Source: Kibdelosporangium persicum
GTDB taxonomy: Bacteria; Actinomycetota; Actinomycetes; Mycobacteriales; Pseudonocardiaceae
Length of the DNA stretch: 64,000 nt
NCBI RefSeq assembly: GCF_013280595.1
Contig: NZ_JAAATY010000001.1
Location: 27,811-91,810, forward strand
Reading direction: 5' to 3'
Shown: positions 16,412 through 24,611 of the stretch, piece by piece
How the letters are laid out: each line of letters begins with the position of its first letter
How positions within the stretch are numbered: the stretch's first letter is position 1
Notes under the pieces: generated by a model
What the model was told of the DNA's origin: nothing
Databases searched by the model: none
The model's input: the letters and a program-made list of their open reading frames with translations, nothing else
Translations under genes and position numbers: made by a program

Positions 16412-17464
16412 ATGCAGTTCGGGATCTTCGGGGTCGGGGACATCGCGGTCGACCCGTGGACGGGCCGGTCGCCGTCCGAACACGAGCGCATCAGGAACAT
16501 GGTCGAGGTCGCGGTCAAGGCCGAGGAGATCGGCATGGACGTGGTCGCGGTAGGCGAGCACCACAACCGGCCGTTCGTGACCTCGTCACCGACCACGATC
16601 CTCGGCTACATCGCGGCCCGGACCAGCAGGATCATCCTGTCCACATCGGTCACGCTGATCACCACCAACGATCCGGTGAAGATCGCCGAGGACTTCGCGA
16701 CCCTGCAGCACCTGGCGGACGGCCGGGTCGACCTGATGCTCGGCCGGGGCAACACCGGCCCGGTGTATCCGTGGTTCGGCAAGGACATCCGTGACGGCAT
16801 CGCCCTGGCGGTGGAGAACTACGCGCTGCTGCACCGGCTTTGGCGTGAGGACGTGGTCGACTGGGAGGGCAAGCACCGCACGCCGTTGCAGTCCTTCACC
16901 GCCACGCCGCGGCCGCTCGACGGCGTGCCGCCGTTCGTCTGGCACGGGTCCATCCGCAGCCCGGAAATCGCCGTGCAGGCCGGGTACTACGGCGACGGCT
17001 TCTTCCACAACAACATCTTCTGGCCGAAGGAGCACACCAAGCGGATGATCGACCTGTACCGCGGCCAGTTCGAGCGCTACGGGCACGGGCCGGCCGGCCA
17101 GGCGATCGTCGGGCTGGGCGGGCAGACGTTCATGCGGCGCGAGTCCCAGGACGCCATCGAGGAGTTCCGGCCGTACTTCGACAACTCGCCGGTGTACGGC
17201 GGCGGTCCGTCGCTCGAGCAGACCATGCGGGAGACGCCGCTCTCCGTCGGCAGCCCGCAGGAGGTCATCGACCGGACGCTGCGGTTCCGTGAGGACTTCG
17301 GCGACTACCAGCGTCAGCTGTTCAATGTGGACGGCATGGGCCTGCCGCACAAGGTCGTGCTCGAACAGCTCGACATCATGGGTGAGGAAGTGCTTCCGGT
17401 GCTGCGCAGGGAGTTCGCTTCGATGCGTCCGCTCGCTCCGACACACGAAAGCCGCAAGTCATGA
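16412..17464 (+). CDS. FMN-dependent luciferase-like monooxygenase, CE1758 family
   Basis: A 350-residue (beta-alpha)8-barrel flavin monooxygenase. Visible family marks are MQFGIFGVGDI at the start, VGEHHNRPFVTSSPTTILGYIAARTSRI, and FATLQHLADGRVDLMLGRGN. It uses reduced FMN and oxygen to oxidise an unknown substrate. The best match by pattern is the CE1758-type group, which is always encoded next to its own small FMN reductase, as here. GGAGAGGGAC precedes the ATG. The stop overlaps the reductase start as ATGA, so the pair is co-translated. Confidence 0.9.
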   Translation: MQFGIFGVGDIAVDPWTGRSPSEHERIRNMVEVAVKAEEIGMDVVAVGEHHNRPFVTSSPTTILGYIAARTSRIILSTSVTLITTNDPVKIAEDFATLQHLADGRVDLMLGRGNTGPVYPWFGKDIRDGIALAVENYALLHRLWREDVVDWEGKHRTPLQSFTATPRPLDGVPPFVWHGSIRSPEIAVQAGYYGDGFFHNNIFWPKEHTKRMIDLYRGQFERYGHGPAGQAIVGLGGQTFMRRESQDAIEEFRPYFDNSPVYGGGPSLEQTMRETPLSVGSPQEVIDRTLRFREDFGDYQRQLFNVDGMGLPHKVVLEQLDIMGEEVLPVLRREFASMRPLAPTHESRKS

Positions 17465-18039
17465 AGCTCGCGGTGGTCTCGGCGGGCCTGAGCCAGCCGT
17501 CGTCGACGAGGCTGCTCGCCGACCGGCTGGCCGCGGCCACCGTCAGGGCCGAAGAGATGGACGTCGAGACGATCGACTTGCGCGGCCACGCGCACCACCT
17601 CGTCGACGCGATGCTGTCGGGGTTCGCGTCCCAGGACCTCAAGCCGGTGCTGGACAGCGTCGCTGAGGCGGACGGCTTGATCGCTGTCACGCCGACCTAC
17701 GCGTCCTCGTACAGCGGCTTGTTCAAGTCCTTTGTGGATGTCCTTGACGAGGAGGCGGTGGCGGGAAAGCCGGTGCTGATCGGCGCGACCGGTGGTACGG
17801 CACGGCATTCGTTGGTGCTGGACTACGCGCTCCGGCCGTTGTTCACGTACCTCAAGGCGATCGTCGTGCCGACCGGGGTCTACGTCGCGTCGGAAGACTG
17901 GGCCGGCACCACCTTGGCCGCCCGGATCGACCGGGCAGGGGCGGAACTGGCCAGGGAGATGGCCGGCCGGGAGAAGACGGTCGCCGCCGATCCGTTCACC
18001 GATCCGGTGTCCTTCGAGGACCTGCTCGGCGGACGGTAA
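17461..18039 (+). CDS. NAD(P)H-dependent FMN reductase, CE1759 family
   Basis: A 192-residue flavodoxin-fold reductase with MKLAVVSAGLSQPSSTRLLADRL (FMN phosphate loop), AVTPTYASSYSGLFKSFVDVLD, and LIGATGGTARHSLVLDYALRPLF. This is the CE1759-type reductase paired with CE1758-type monooxygenases. It should supply FMNH2 to the upstream gene product. A terminator-like hairpin begins 9 bp after its stop. Confidence 0.9.
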   Translation: MKLAVVSAGLSQPSSTRLLADRLAAATVRAEEMDVETIDLRGHAHHLVDAMLSGFASQDLKPVLDSVAEADGLIAVTPTYASSYSGLFKSFVDVLDEEAVAGKPVLIGATGGTARHSLVLDYALRPLFTYLKAIVVPTGVYVASEDWAGTTLAARIDRAGAELAREMAGREKTVAADPFTDPVSFEDLLGGR

Positions 18040-18047
18040 AAAGCCGA

Positions 18048-18078
18048 CGGCTCCGCGAGATCAGGTCTCACGGAGCCG
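18048..18078. terminator. Bidirectional terminator between convergent genes
   Basis: CGGCTCCG-c-GAGA pairs with TCTC-a-CGGAGCCG around a 5-base loop, preceded on the plus strand by AAAAAG. It lies between the FMN reductase (plus) and beta-propeller (minus) genes; the A-run gives a U-tract for the minus-strand transcript. Confidence 0.8.
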
Positions 18079-18100
18079 CCGGCCGGCCCTCGCAGGTGGC

Positions 18101-19687
18101 TCAGAACGCTGCGATTCCGAACGGTGCGAGCTGCCCGGTTGTGTCCACGCCAGGCCCGTCGAAGACCTTCTGGTCCTCGACATGGGTCAGCCTGCCGTCA
18201 CTGTTGGTACGGAACACCTGAACCATGCCCAGGTTCGAGTTGAGCTGGTACAGGTACTGGCTGTCACGGCTGAGTGCCATGTCGGTGGTGCCGTCGGTCA
18301 GCTTGTCGTCGTTGGGGTCCTTGCCGGGTTCGGCGGTCGCCGAGGCGTGCAGCAAGGTGAGGGCACCGTTCTCGTCCACCGCGTAGGAGGACACGGTTCC
18401 TCCGCCGAAAGCGTTGGAAGTGAAGGCCATCCGGCTGTCATTGGTGATGACGACCCAGCAGTTGTCCGTTCCCATGTTGGGCACGGCCTTGCTGATGGCC
18501 TTCAGCGTTCCGTCCTCACGGATGGTGTAGCTGCTCGTGGTGCTCTTGCCGGGGTTGCTGTGGTCCTGCTCGCTGACCACCAGCGTGCCGTCCTTGGTGA
18601 ACGCGAAGCCGAACGGGCCGATCCCGGCTGGATCCATGACCTGCTTGGCACCGAGCATGCCGTCGGGAGTGACGTCGAAGGTGACGATCGCGCCCTTCTG
18701 CGGCGTCTTGGTCGGCAGGCTCGCCACGCGCTCGGTCACCACGAGCTGCTCACCGTCCTGCGTGAAGGAGACCTGGGAGCACCCGGAACCCTGCCCGCCC
18801 GACAGCGGCCGGGTGGAGTTCTCGATCTGCGTCAGGTCGCCCGCCTCGGTGACCCGGAAACCGGTCACCGTCGGCGGTTCGCCGTGCGTGCAGTTGTCCA
18901 GGAAGTCGGTGGCGTCGTCCGGCGGGCGGTTGAGGATCAACCGGTCGTCGAGCTCACCGCTGTTGAGCACGTACAGCAGACCACGGTTCACCGTCAGGCT
19001 GACCGGCGTCTCACCGCCGGACGGAACCGTCTCCACCAACTGCAGCGAGTCGGCGGCGACCCGGAACACCGTGATCGAGTTGCTGCCCGCGTTGGGCACG
19101 AACAGCAGTTGCGGGTTGTCGATGTTGTGCTGTGGCGAGGCTTCACCGTTCGCCGTGCCCAGCACGACGCCGTTGGCGCTGTCCTGGAAGCTGCCGGTGC
19201 CCACACCGCCGGTGTCGTACCGGCCGACCTCGCTGAGCCTGCCGTCCTCATTGCGGGCCAGTGCCACGACTTCGTTGCCGTGCTGGCTGTTGGACTGCAC
19301 GAACACCGCGCCCTTGCGCAGGTCGAACGCCGAGCCGCCACCTGGTGCGGCGTCACCGCCCTGAGCGGCGGCCGGCGCGTTCACCGGCTGCCCGGGCGGC
19401 GGTGCCTGGTTGGTGTTCGCCATCGGTGTGACAGCGGCGGAGTCGTCGCCGTCGTCGGTGAGGACGAGACCGACGACAAAACCGATCCCTAACGCGACGA
19501 CCACCCCGATGATCATGGCGATCACCAGTGGGCCGCGCCGCCTGCGCGGCGGCGGGGACGCGGTCAGCCATCCTGGCCCGCCCTGCACGCTGGCCGGCGG
19601 CGTTTGTTGAAATGCGGCAAACCCTTGGGTCGGGTGGTGTCGGCCATAGGGGTCCGCCGGGGGCCGCTCGTTTTCAGCGTTGTCCAT
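18101..19687 (-). CDS. Membrane-anchored beta-propeller protein (lactonase-like)
   Basis: A 528-residue protein: a Pro/Gln-rich cytoplasmic tail to about residue 45, a basic cluster (PPPRRRRGP), one membrane helix (residues 52-77), a Pro/Ala linker, then a repeat-rich extracellular domain with blades such as LLFVPNAGSNSITVFRVAAD, GPFGFAFTKDGTLVVSEQD and LSRDSQYLYQLNSNLGMVQVF. This pattern fits the 6-phosphogluconolactonase/YncE-like propeller family (Lactonase). No catalytic function is implied, since many homologues are binding scaffolds. It is divergent from the polyamine operon. Confidence 0.85.
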   Translation of the reverse strand: MDNAENERPPADPYGRHHPTQGFAAFQQTPPASVQGGPGWLTASPPPRRRRGPLVIAMIIGVVVALGIGFVVGLVLTDDGDDSAAVTPMANTNQAPPPGQPVNAPAAAQGGDAAPGGGSAFDLRKGAVFVQSNSQHGNEVVALARNEDGRLSEVGRYDTGGVGTGSFQDSANGVVLGTANGEASPQHNIDNPQLLFVPNAGSNSITVFRVAADSLQLVETVPSGGETPVSLTVNRGLLYVLNSGELDDRLILNRPPDDATDFLDNCTHGEPPTVTGFRVTEAGDLTQIENSTRPLSGGQGSGCSQVSFTQDGEQLVVTERVASLPTKTPQKGAIVTFDVTPDGMLGAKQVMDPAGIGPFGFAFTKDGTLVVSEQDHSNPGKSTTSSYTIREDGTLKAISKAVPNMGTDNCWVVITNDSRMAFTSNAFGGGTVSSYAVDENGALTLLHASATAEPGKDPNDDKLTDGTTDMALSRDSQYLYQLNSNLGMVQVFRTNSDGRLTHVEDQKVFDGPGVDTTGQLAPFGIAAF

Positions 19688-19916
19688 TGTGCCTCTCCCC
19701 GTGGATTGCCGGAATCTTCGCCGCGGAGTGTTCCAAGGGGGCCGTCACACCACAGTCACCTGCCCGTGGCATCTGCCGTGACAGGCCAAAACGTGGATAT
19801 TACGGAAACCTTATCGGCGGGCCGGGCGGGAAGTCGATCGCGGGATCACCGGGTTAGCTTGGGATGCGTGCCGCGCCATGGCGAACACATTCTTCGAACC
19901 CAAGGAATGGTTTCCG

Positions 19917-21053
19917 ATGACTCTGATATCCACGCTTTCCGGGCACGATGAAACGACAAAACCGCTGCTGGACATGATCGCCGAACTGCCGCAGCTGCCG
20001 GACGACTTCGATTTCGGCGACGACATCCACACCGCGCACGAGGTGCTGCTGTCGGACGAGGCGACCGAGGAGGAGAAGCGGGCCGCGCTGTTCAAGTTCA
20101 CCAGCCGCAGGCAGCCGTGCCTGTTCGGCAGGCTCGCCTCACACGCCGACAAGGGCGAGAGCGCCACCAAGGGCCTGGGCATCGACCTGGTCTGGATCCA
20201 CGAGTGGGAGATGGCGCTGGACCGCGACTACGTGACCGCGAAGATCCAGCGCGCCCGCCGGGAGTGGAAGGACCGCGCCGAACGCGGCGAGAGCAGCGGC
20301 TTCCTGATCATGTTCAACAGCCGCAAGCTGGCGTACGCCAAGCCCAGCAAGGAATTGCTGGACATCTGCGTCGAGGTGTCGAACCTCTACCTGGTCGAGC
20401 ACGCGCCGATCGACGTGGACGTGATCTACACCGAGGCGGTGCCGCTGCGCCGGGCGGACGGCCAGCTCACGCTGTTCAAGGCGGGCTGCAACATCTTCTA
20501 CGCGGGCGCGCACATGACGGTCAACCACGACCGGCGGCTGCCCGGCGGGCTGATGTTCTCGATGAACTCACCGGGCCACTTCGCCAATTCGCTCGTGCTG
20601 CGCGGCATCCGGGAGAGTTTCGAGGACGCGGTCGACTTCGTCAGGGAAACGGCGTTCCGGTCGATCGGCAACGGCGGTATCGGCTGCCCGCACATGCCCA
20701 GTGCGAGCTGGCACAACGAGGCCGACGACAACTCCGACATGGTCGACGGCCGCAAACGCCCGCACTACATCCCGGACAATTTCGACCCGAGCCGCTATTC
20801 CGCCGTCTACCACACCGACGTGCTCTGCCCGACCGCCGTGACCACCGACGACCGGTTGATCAAGGAACACTATTCGGAGAACGACGCCGAGGTCTGGCCG
20901 TATCTGATCCTCGACTACATCACCACCGACGTGTTCCCGGAGGACCACGTCAACCACGGCCTTTTCCACGGCCACGAGATCGAGGACTGCGGGAAGTACC
21001 ACAACCCGTGGCCCGCGCGCGTCGCGCACAACAAGGAACTGTTCGAGTACTGA
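19917..21053 (+). CDS. Unrecognised 378-residue protein heading the polyamine operon
   Basis: I do not recognise this protein with confidence. It has no signal peptide or membrane helix. Notable stretches are RRQPCLFGRLASHADKGES near residue 60, GFLIMFNSRKLAYAKPSKEL, and FKAGCNIFYAGAHMTVNHDR followed by GGLMFSMNSPGHFANSL; the C-terminus is His-rich (HGLFHGHEIEDCGKYHNP). The PC-[LI]-FG motif about 60 residues from the start and the later IF-H-RR-MFSMN-type spacing faintly recall the YqcI/YcgG haem N-oxygenase group; that is a weak, memory-based resemblance. AAGGAA 9 bp before ATG 19917 favours this start over ATG 19878. It is 20 bp ahead of the arginine-hydrolase gene, so it likely acts on the same pathway. 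Confidence 0.75.
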   Translation: MTLISTLSGHDETTKPLLDMIAELPQLPDDFDFGDDIHTAHEVLLSDEATEEEKRAALFKFTSRRQPCLFGRLASHADKGESATKGLGIDLVWIHEWEMALDRDYVTAKIQRARREWKDRAERGESSGFLIMFNSRKLAYAKPSKELLDICVEVSNLYLVEHAPIDVDVIYTEAVPLRRADGQLTLFKAGCNIFYAGAHMTVNHDRRLPGGLMFSMNSPGHFANSLVLRGIRESFEDAVDFVRETAFRSIGNGGIGCPHMPSASWHNEADDNSDMVDGRKRPHYIPDNFDPSRYSAVYHTDVLCPTAVTTDDRLIKEHYSENDAEVWPYLILDYITTDVFPEDHVNHGLFHGHEIEDCGKYHNPWPARVAHNKELFEY

Positions 21054-21073
21054 AGCCAGGAAGGGGAGACTCG

Positions 21074-21916
21074 ATGGCCGAACTGACCTGGGGACGACGG
21101 TTCCTGATGTGCCCGCCCGAGTACTTCGACGTGTCCTACTCGATCAACCACTGGATGGACACCGAGGTCAAAGTGGACCGCGACAAGGCGTTCGAGCAAT
21201 GGCAGGACCTGGCCGGCACGCTGCGGGCGGCCGGCGCCGTGGTCAACGAGGTGCCGCCGCAGCCGGACCTGCCGGACTTCGTGTTCACCGCGAACGCCGG
21301 GATCATCGACAACGGCGGGTTCCTGCCCGCGCACATGCGTTTCTCCCAACGAAGGCCGGAAGTCGATCACGTCCGCCGGTGGATGTCGGCCAACAGCTGG
21401 GAGGTCTTCGAACCGCCCCCGGCGGTGCAGGAGGGCGCGGGCGACGCGCTGCCGTTCGCGGGCGGCCTTGTCGCGGGATACGGGATGCGGTCCGAACTGT
21501 CCGCCTACGACGCGATAACCGAACGTACCGGGTGGACAGTGCACCCGTTCCAGCTGACCGATCCCCGTTACTACCACATAGATATCGCCTTCTGCCCGCT
21601 CGACAGCAGAACCGCGCTGATCGTGCCGGAGGCGTTCACGCCCAACGACCGCAGGCGGCTCGCGCGCCTGGTGCCCGACGCGGTGCTGGCGACCACCGAG
21701 GAAGGCTCGATGTTCGTGGCCAACTCGATCGTCGTCGGCCGCACCGTCGTGATGCCCGCGTGCACCCCACGGCTGGCGAAGTCCCTGGAACGCAGGGGTT
21801 TCGACATCGCGGTCTGTGACGTCTCGGAGTTCCTCAAGGCAGGCGGCGGATGCCGGTGCCTGACCCTGGCGCTGGACGTGACGCTCAGCTCGGACTCCGA
21901 CGAGGTGGCGGCATGA
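21074..21916 (+). CDS. Amidinotransferase-superfamily hydrolase, probable arginine dihydrolase/DDAH-like
   Basis: A 280-residue pentein-fold enzyme. MCPPEYFDVSYSINHWM, FTANAGI (Asn74), EGAGDALPF, YYHIDIAFCPLD (catalytic His) and GGGCRCLTL (catalytic Cys) are all present. The MCPP-YFDV-Y-IN-WM opening and the Asn25/Asn74 pair match, from memory, the cyanobacterial arginine dihydrolase ArgZ, which turns arginine directly into ornithine, rather than ordinary dimethylargininases. Ornithine is what the next gene product needs. AAGGGGAG precedes the ATG; the stop overlaps the decarboxylase start as ATGA. Confidence 0.85.
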   Translation: MAELTWGRRFLMCPPEYFDVSYSINHWMDTEVKVDRDKAFEQWQDLAGTLRAAGAVVNEVPPQPDLPDFVFTANAGIIDNGGFLPAHMRFSQRRPEVDHVRRWMSANSWEVFEPPPAVQEGAGDALPFAGGLVAGYGMRSELSAYDAITERTGWTVHPFQLTDPRYYHIDIAFCPLDSRTALIVPEAFTPNDRRRLARLVPDAVLATTEEGSMFVANSIVVGRTVVMPACTPRLAKSLERRGFDIAVCDVSEFLKAGGGCRCLTLALDVTLSSDSDEVAA

Positions 21917-23052
21917 TCAGTCCAGGCGTGGCGCGGTTCCTCGCGGGAGCCACCCAGCAGACCCCGTTCCTCGTGATCGACCTCGACGTGGTGGAGCAGC
22001 GGTACCGGGAGATCCGGGCCGCTATGCCGTACGCCAAGCCGTACTTCGCGGTCAAGGCGACGCCGGAGCCCGCGGTCATCCGCAGGCTGGTGGAGCTCGG
22101 CGCGTGTTTCGACGTCGCCAGTCCCGGCGAGATCGACCTGTGCCTCGAGCAGGGCGCCGCCCCGGAGTGCCTGTCGTACGGCAACACCATCAAGAAGGAA
22201 GCCGACATCGAGTACGCCTACAAGCTCGGTGTGCCGATGTTCGCCTTCGACAGCCTGCGTGAGGTCGAGAAGCTCGCCCAGGCGGCGCCGGGCGCCTCGG
22301 TGTTCTGCCGGTTGCTGGCCGGCAGCGCGGACGCGCGGTGGCCGCTGAGCGACAAGTTCGGCTGCTCCACGGACTTCGCCGTCGACCTGTTGCAGAAGGC
22401 GGCGAAGTGGGACCTGCGGCCGTACGGCGTGTCGTTCCACGTCGGCTCCCAGCAGACCAATCCGGACCGCTGGGACGCCAGCATCGCCGCCGCGGCCAAG
22501 GTTTTCGGAGAGCTGCGGGAGATCGGCGTCGAACTCGAGATGGTCAACATCGGCGGAGGCTATCCGGCCCGGTACGTCGACGACGTGCCGCCGATCGCCG
22601 AGTACGGCGACAAGATCAGCGCCGCGCTGGACCGGTGGTTCGGCGCCGACCGCCCGGTCATCGTCTCGGAACCCGGGCGGAGCCTGACCGCCGACGCCGG
22701 CGTGCTGCGCGCCCAGGTCGTGTCCGTCCGGCGGCCGTTCGAAGGCGGGGACCGCTGGATCTACGTCGACGCGGGCAAGTTCGGCGGCCTCGCGGAGACC
22801 GAGGGCGAGTCGATCATCTACCGGGTGCTGACCAGCCAGACCGGGCCGACCAAACCGGTCGTGCTCGCCGGGCCGACGTGCGACAGCCTCGACATCCTGT
22901 ACCGCCGCACCAAACACGAGCTGCCGCTGGCGCTCGACGTAGGGGACACAGTGGACTTCCTGTCCGCGGGCGCGTACACGACCAGCTATTCGTCGGTGGG
23001 GTTCAACGGTTTCCCGCCGCTGCCCACCTACTGCATCGGAGACAAGCGATGA
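21913..23052 (+). CDS. Type III PLP-dependent decarboxylase, ornithine decarboxylase-like
   Basis: A 379-residue alanine-racemase-fold decarboxylase. The PLP lysine is in PYFAVKATPEP (Lys48), the phosphate-binding region includes EPGRSLTADAG, and GPTCDSLDIL supplies the active-site Cys and Asp of eukaryotic-type ornithine/lysine decarboxylases. SFHVGSQQTNPDRW marks the substrate-specificity helix region. It should convert ornithine to putrescine in the cytoplasm. Both ends overlap neighbours as ATGA (hydrolase upstream, homospermidine synthase downstream), strong evidence of one co-translated pathway. Confidence 0.9.
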   Translation: MISPGVARFLAGATQQTPFLVIDLDVVEQRYREIRAAMPYAKPYFAVKATPEPAVIRRLVELGACFDVASPGEIDLCLEQGAAPECLSYGNTIKKEADIEYAYKLGVPMFAFDSLREVEKLAQAAPGASVFCRLLAGSADARWPLSDKFGCSTDFAVDLLQKAAKWDLRPYGVSFHVGSQQTNPDRWDASIAAAAKVFGELREIGVELEMVNIGGGYPARYVDDVPPIAEYGDKISAALDRWFGADRPVIVSEPGRSLTADAGVLRAQVVSVRRPFEGGDRWIYVDAGKFGGLAETEGESIIYRVLTSQTGPTKPVVLAGPTCDSLDILYRRTKHELPLALDVGDTVDFLSAGAYTTSYSSVGFNGFPPLPTYCIGDKR

Positions 23053-24515
23053 CGCACCACCAGAAGATCCGCTTCGACGGACGGATCCTGTTGCTCGGCA
23101 GCGGATCGGTGTCCCAGTGCCTGCAACCGTTGCTGTTGCGGCATTTGGACATGCCGTTCCGGCGGCTGACCGTCATGGACTTCGAGGACAAGCGCGACCG
23201 GATCCGCGACACCCTCGACGCGGGCGCGCGGTACGTCCAGCACCGGATCACACCGGCCAATCTGGACACCACGCTGAGCGAGTACCTCGGGCCGGGCGAC
23301 ATCCTGATCAACCTGTCGTGGAACATCGGCGCCGAGGACATCATCACGTGGTGCCACTACCACGGTGTCCGGTACGTCGACACGTCAGTCGAGGAGTGGA
23401 ACCCGTACGCCGACATGACCAACCGGCACCCGTCCGAGCGCACCCTGTACGCACGGCACCGGGCCATGCGCACGATGGCGGCACGCTGGCCGGACCGCGG
23501 ACCGACAGCGATCGTGGAACACGGCGCCAACCCCGGTCTGGTCAGCCACTGGACCAAGGTCGCGCTGGAGGACATCGCCACCGCGATGCTGAAGTCGCCG
23601 GACGACCTGCCCGCTCCGCTGACCGCCGCCCGGCAGACGGCGTTGGAGGAGGCGTTGCACGAAGGCGACTACGCGCGCCTGGCGATGGAGACCGGAACCA
23701 AGGCCATCCACATCTCCGAGCGGGACACCCAGATCAGCGACCTGCCCAAGGAGGTCGGCGAGTTCGTCAACACCTGGTCGGTGGAAGGGTTCTACGAGGA
23801 AGGCGTCGCGCCCGCCGAACTGGGCTGGGGCACGCATGAGAAGACCCTGCCGCCGAACGCCGTCGTCGACGAGGAGCCTGGCGGGCAGATCTGCCTGGCC
23901 CAGCCGGGCATGACCACCTGGGTGAAGTCATGGGTGCCGTCCGGCGGAGAGATTCTCGGACTGCTGATCCGGCACGGCGAGGCTGTGACCATCAGTGACC
24001 ACCTGACGGTGCGCGAGGACGGCGCCGTGAAGTACCGGCCGACCGTGCACTACGCGTACCTGCCGACCGACGCGGCGATCGCGTCCGTGCACGAGTGCCG
24101 GATGACCGGGTGGAAGCTGCAGGACCAGCAGCGGATCATGAACGACGAGATCGTCAGCGGCATCGACGAGCTCGGTGTGCTGCTGCTCGGGCATGACCTG
24201 AACGGGTGGTGGACCGGGTCGCAGCTGTCGATCGAGGAGACCAGGGAGCTGCTGCCGGGCCAGAACGCCACGACACTGCAGGTCGCGGCGTCCGTGCTGG
24301 GTGCGGTGCACTCGCTGATCCGGCACCCCGAGCAGGGCCTGTGCGTGCCGGACGACCTGGACCACCGGGAGATCCTGTCGGTGGCCAACCCGTACCTCGG
24401 GCCGTGCCCGTCCGTGCGGACCTCGTGGAAACCTTCCGACCCCGGCCTTTTCGACGCCTACCTGGGCGTCAAGCGGCCGGACGACCCTTGGCAGTTCGCC
24501 AACATCCTGGCCTGA
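23049..24515 (+). CDS. Homospermidine synthase
   Basis: A 488-residue enzyme of the saccharopine-dehydrogenase-like bacterial homospermidine synthase family, the family's normal length. The NAD-binding start FDGRILLLGSGSVSQCLQPLL, then FEDKRDRIRDTLDAGARYVQHRIT, VDTSVEEWNPYAD, VEHGANPGLVSHW and LGWGTHEKTLPP are characteristic. It transfers an aminobutyl group from one putrescine to another using NAD as a prosthetic group. With the preceding decarboxylase this makes homospermidine from ornithine. The ATG overlaps the decarboxylase stop. Confidence 0.92.
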   Translation: MTHHQKIRFDGRILLLGSGSVSQCLQPLLLRHLDMPFRRLTVMDFEDKRDRIRDTLDAGARYVQHRITPANLDTTLSEYLGPGDILINLSWNIGAEDIITWCHYHGVRYVDTSVEEWNPYADMTNRHPSERTLYARHRAMRTMAARWPDRGPTAIVEHGANPGLVSHWTKVALEDIATAMLKSPDDLPAPLTAARQTALEEALHEGDYARLAMETGTKAIHISERDTQISDLPKEVGEFVNTWSVEGFYEEGVAPAELGWGTHEKTLPPNAVVDEEPGGQICLAQPGMTTWVKSWVPSGGEILGLLIRHGEAVTISDHLTVREDGAVKYRPTVHYAYLPTDAAIASVHECRMTGWKLQDQQRIMNDEIVSGIDELGVLLLGHDLNGWWTGSQLSIEETRELLPGQNATTLQVAASVLGAVHSLIRHPEQGLCVPDDLDHREILSVANPYLGPCPSVRTSWKPSDPGLFDAYLGVKRPDDPWQFANILA

Positions 24516-24541
24516 CAGCACACAGTGACGGACATGTGACG

Positions 24542-24587
24542 GTTGGCGTCTTAGCGTGCGGGCATGCCTGTAACGCAAGGCGCCAAC
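24542..24587. promoter_or_regulatory. Interrupted hairpin before the EamA gene
   Basis: GTTGGCG...GCGT pairs with ACGC...CGCCAAC in the 96-bp gap between the homospermidine synthase and transporter genes. It could be a partial terminator or attenuator that lowers transporter expression relative to the biosynthetic genes. Confidence 0.4.
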
Positions 24588-24611
24588 TCGTCGTGACCAG
24601 GGGATGGAGAC

